Source: Pseudomonadota bacterium (GTDB taxonomy: Bacteria; Pseudomonadota; Alphaproteobacteria; Acetobacterales; Acetobacteraceae). From it: a DNA stretch of 6,037 nucleotides. Positions 5,411-6,037 of the stretch are shown piece after piece (position 1 is the stretch's first letter; each line of letters starts with the position of its first letter). The stretch is taken from contig JAJZHU010000149.1 of assembly GCA_021798375.1 (NCBI GenBank), forward strand, positions 1 to 6,037, read 5' to 3'. Position numbers and translations under genes: made by a program. The notes beneath the pieces are model-generated. The model worked only from the letters and a program-made list of their open reading frames with translations, was not told the DNA's origin and made no database searches.

Positions 5411-5914
5411 ATGATCAAGCTCGCTCCCGCCACTTTGCTCCTATCTCTGCTCGCGCTCTGCGCTTGCAGCAGCCACAGCAACCCGGTCGCCGCCGACCAG
5501 CAATATAATGACTATCGCACCCAGGGTTCCGGCAACGCGGACACGGCGCCCGGCGGGCAGGGCGGCAGTGGAGTGGACGCGGGCAGCAACATGGGCGTCA
5601 ACGCCTTTTTGTGGCGCGGCAGCCTCGATACGCTGTCCTTCATGCCGCTGGTTTCGGCCGATCCGTTTGGCGGCGTGATCATCACCGATTGGTACACCCC
5701 GACCGGCGTCACCGGCGAGCGATTCAAAGCCACCGTCTATATTCTGGGCCGCCAATTGCGTGCCGATGGGCTGCGGGTTTCCATCTTCCGGCAAATCAAC
5801 GATGGCGGCGGATGGCAGGATGCGCCGGTGGCCCCTTCCACCGATACCGAAATCGAAGACAAAATCCTTTTCCGCGCGCGCGAATTGTGGTCGACCGCCA
5901 GGAGTGCGGGCTAG
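5411..5914 (+). CDS. DUF3576 family lipoprotein
   Basis: A 167-residue secreted lipoprotein. The N-terminus has a short basic start (MIK), a hydrophobic core (LLLSLLAL, 9-16) and a lipobox LCAC with Cys19 as the likely lipidated residue. A Gly/Ser/Asp-rich linker runs to about residue 61. The DUF3576 domain follows: VNAFLWRGSLDTLSFMPL (63-80), SADPFGGVIITDWYTP (82-97), GERFKATVYILGRQLRADGLRVSIFRQ (102-128), then an acidic helix TEIEDKILFRARELW ending in a short tail. This domain is typical of Alphaproteobacteria and has no established biochemical role. In relatives I recall it next to leuS and the outer-membrane LPS-assembly gene lptE, so an envelope role is plausible; those genes, if present, lie beyond the right edge. 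The ATG at 5411 is the only start that preserves the signal peptide. Confidence 0.92.
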   Translation: MIKLAPATLLLSLLALCACSSHSNPVAADQQYNDYRTQGSGNADTAPGGQGGSGVDAGSNMGVNAFLWRGSLDTLSFMPLVSADPFGGVIITDWYTPTGVTGERFKATVYILGRQLRADGLRVSIFRQINDGGGWQDAPVAPSTDTEIEDKILFRARELWSTARSAG

Positions 5915-5938
5915 AATTTCCACGGGATAGAATTTCCA
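5912..5938 (+). repeat. 11-base direct repeat at the lipoprotein stop codon
   Basis: TAGAATTTCCA occurs at 5912-5922 and again at 5928-5938 (16-base period). Each copy is followed by a CACGGG-type sequence (CACGGGA after the first, GCACGGGGA after the second). The first copy begins with the TAG stop of the lipoprotein gene and the second runs into the left arm of the terminator hairpin. It looks like a local duplication. Confidence 0.6.
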
Positions 5939-5975
5939 GCACGGGGACAAAGATTGTTCCCGTGCTGTTCATTTT
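5937..5975 (+). terminator. Strong hairpin terminator after the DUF3576 gene
   Basis: CAGCACGGGGACAA (5937-5950) pairs with TTGTTCCCGTGCTG (5954-5967) over 14 positions, all Watson-Crick except one G-U, with a three-base AGA loop. The tail TTCATTTT (5968-5975) is T-rich but interrupted. The hairpin lies 23 bases after the stop, in the expected place for transcription termination. Confidence 0.68.
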
Positions 5976-6015
5976 AGAGCAATTTCATGCCGTCAAGCGA
6001 TGGCATATTGCTCTA
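5975..6015. repeat. TAGAGCAAT palindrome, probable dispersed repeat
   Basis: TAGAGCAAT at 5975-5983 is the exact reverse complement of ATTGCTCTA at 6007-6015. Inside it ATGCC (5987-5991) pairs with GGCAT (6002-6006), leaving a three-base bulge (TTC) and a 10-base loop. The ends resemble the TAGAGCA...TGCTCTA palindromes that I recall as dispersed intergenic repeats in many alphaproteobacteria. It abuts the terminator tail directly and no gene is visible between it and the window end. Confidence 0.55.
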
Positions 6016-6037
6016 GTGGCGCATGATTCACGCCTAC

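Overview
The window looks like chromosomal DNA from a GC-rich alphaproteobacterium, most likely Rhodospirillales/Acetobacteraceae. The evidence is a DUF3576 lipoprotein (a family essentially confined to Alphaproteobacteria), a divergent ThiE/TenI-type protein with the SPMFATASHPGA signature seen in that group, and AT-rich CTTCTTTTT hairpins that I recall from acetic-acid-bacterium genomes. The taxonomic placement is inference from memory and was not searched.

Layout, left to right. (1) Bases 2-676, + strand: the 3' part of an unrecognised, helix-rich, Ala/Leu-rich protein that runs off the left edge. (2) Bases 677-1003: a gene-free gap holding a sharply AT-rich island of about 210 bp. It is built as nested inverted repeats with two perfect hairpins. 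(3) Bases 1004-1825, +: a ferritin-like di-iron protein related to the acyl-ACP desaturase fold. (4) Bases 1837-3723, -: a full-length Kup potassium transporter, convergent with the di-iron gene with an 11-base gap and a hairpin over the junction. (5) Bases 3724-3927: an intergenic gap with a terminator-like hairpin behind yggS and a small inverted repeat upstream of kup. (6) Bases 3928-4647, -: a YggS/PROSC-type PLP-binding protein. (7) Bases 4718-5257, +: a small ThiE/TenI-like protein, divergent from yggS and followed by a good intrinsic terminator. The gap between the two holds a perfect TATAAT facing yggS. (8) Bases 5411-5914, +: the DUF3576 lipoprotein, followed by a strong hairpin terminator and, at the right edge, a TAGAGCAAT palindrome resembling the dispersed repeats of alphaproteobacteria.

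The genes are mostly housekeeping and do not form an obvious single pathway. The one loose functional pairing is the divergent yggS (PLP homeostasis) and ThiE-like (thiamine phosphate fold) genes, both related to phosphorylated B vitamins. I see no convincing new defence, mobile or biosynthetic system. The parts most worth a second look are the AT-rich inverted-repeat island, the degenerate ThiE-like protein, the di-iron protein with a basic hydrophobic tail, and the repeat-rich 3' flank of the lipoprotein gene.
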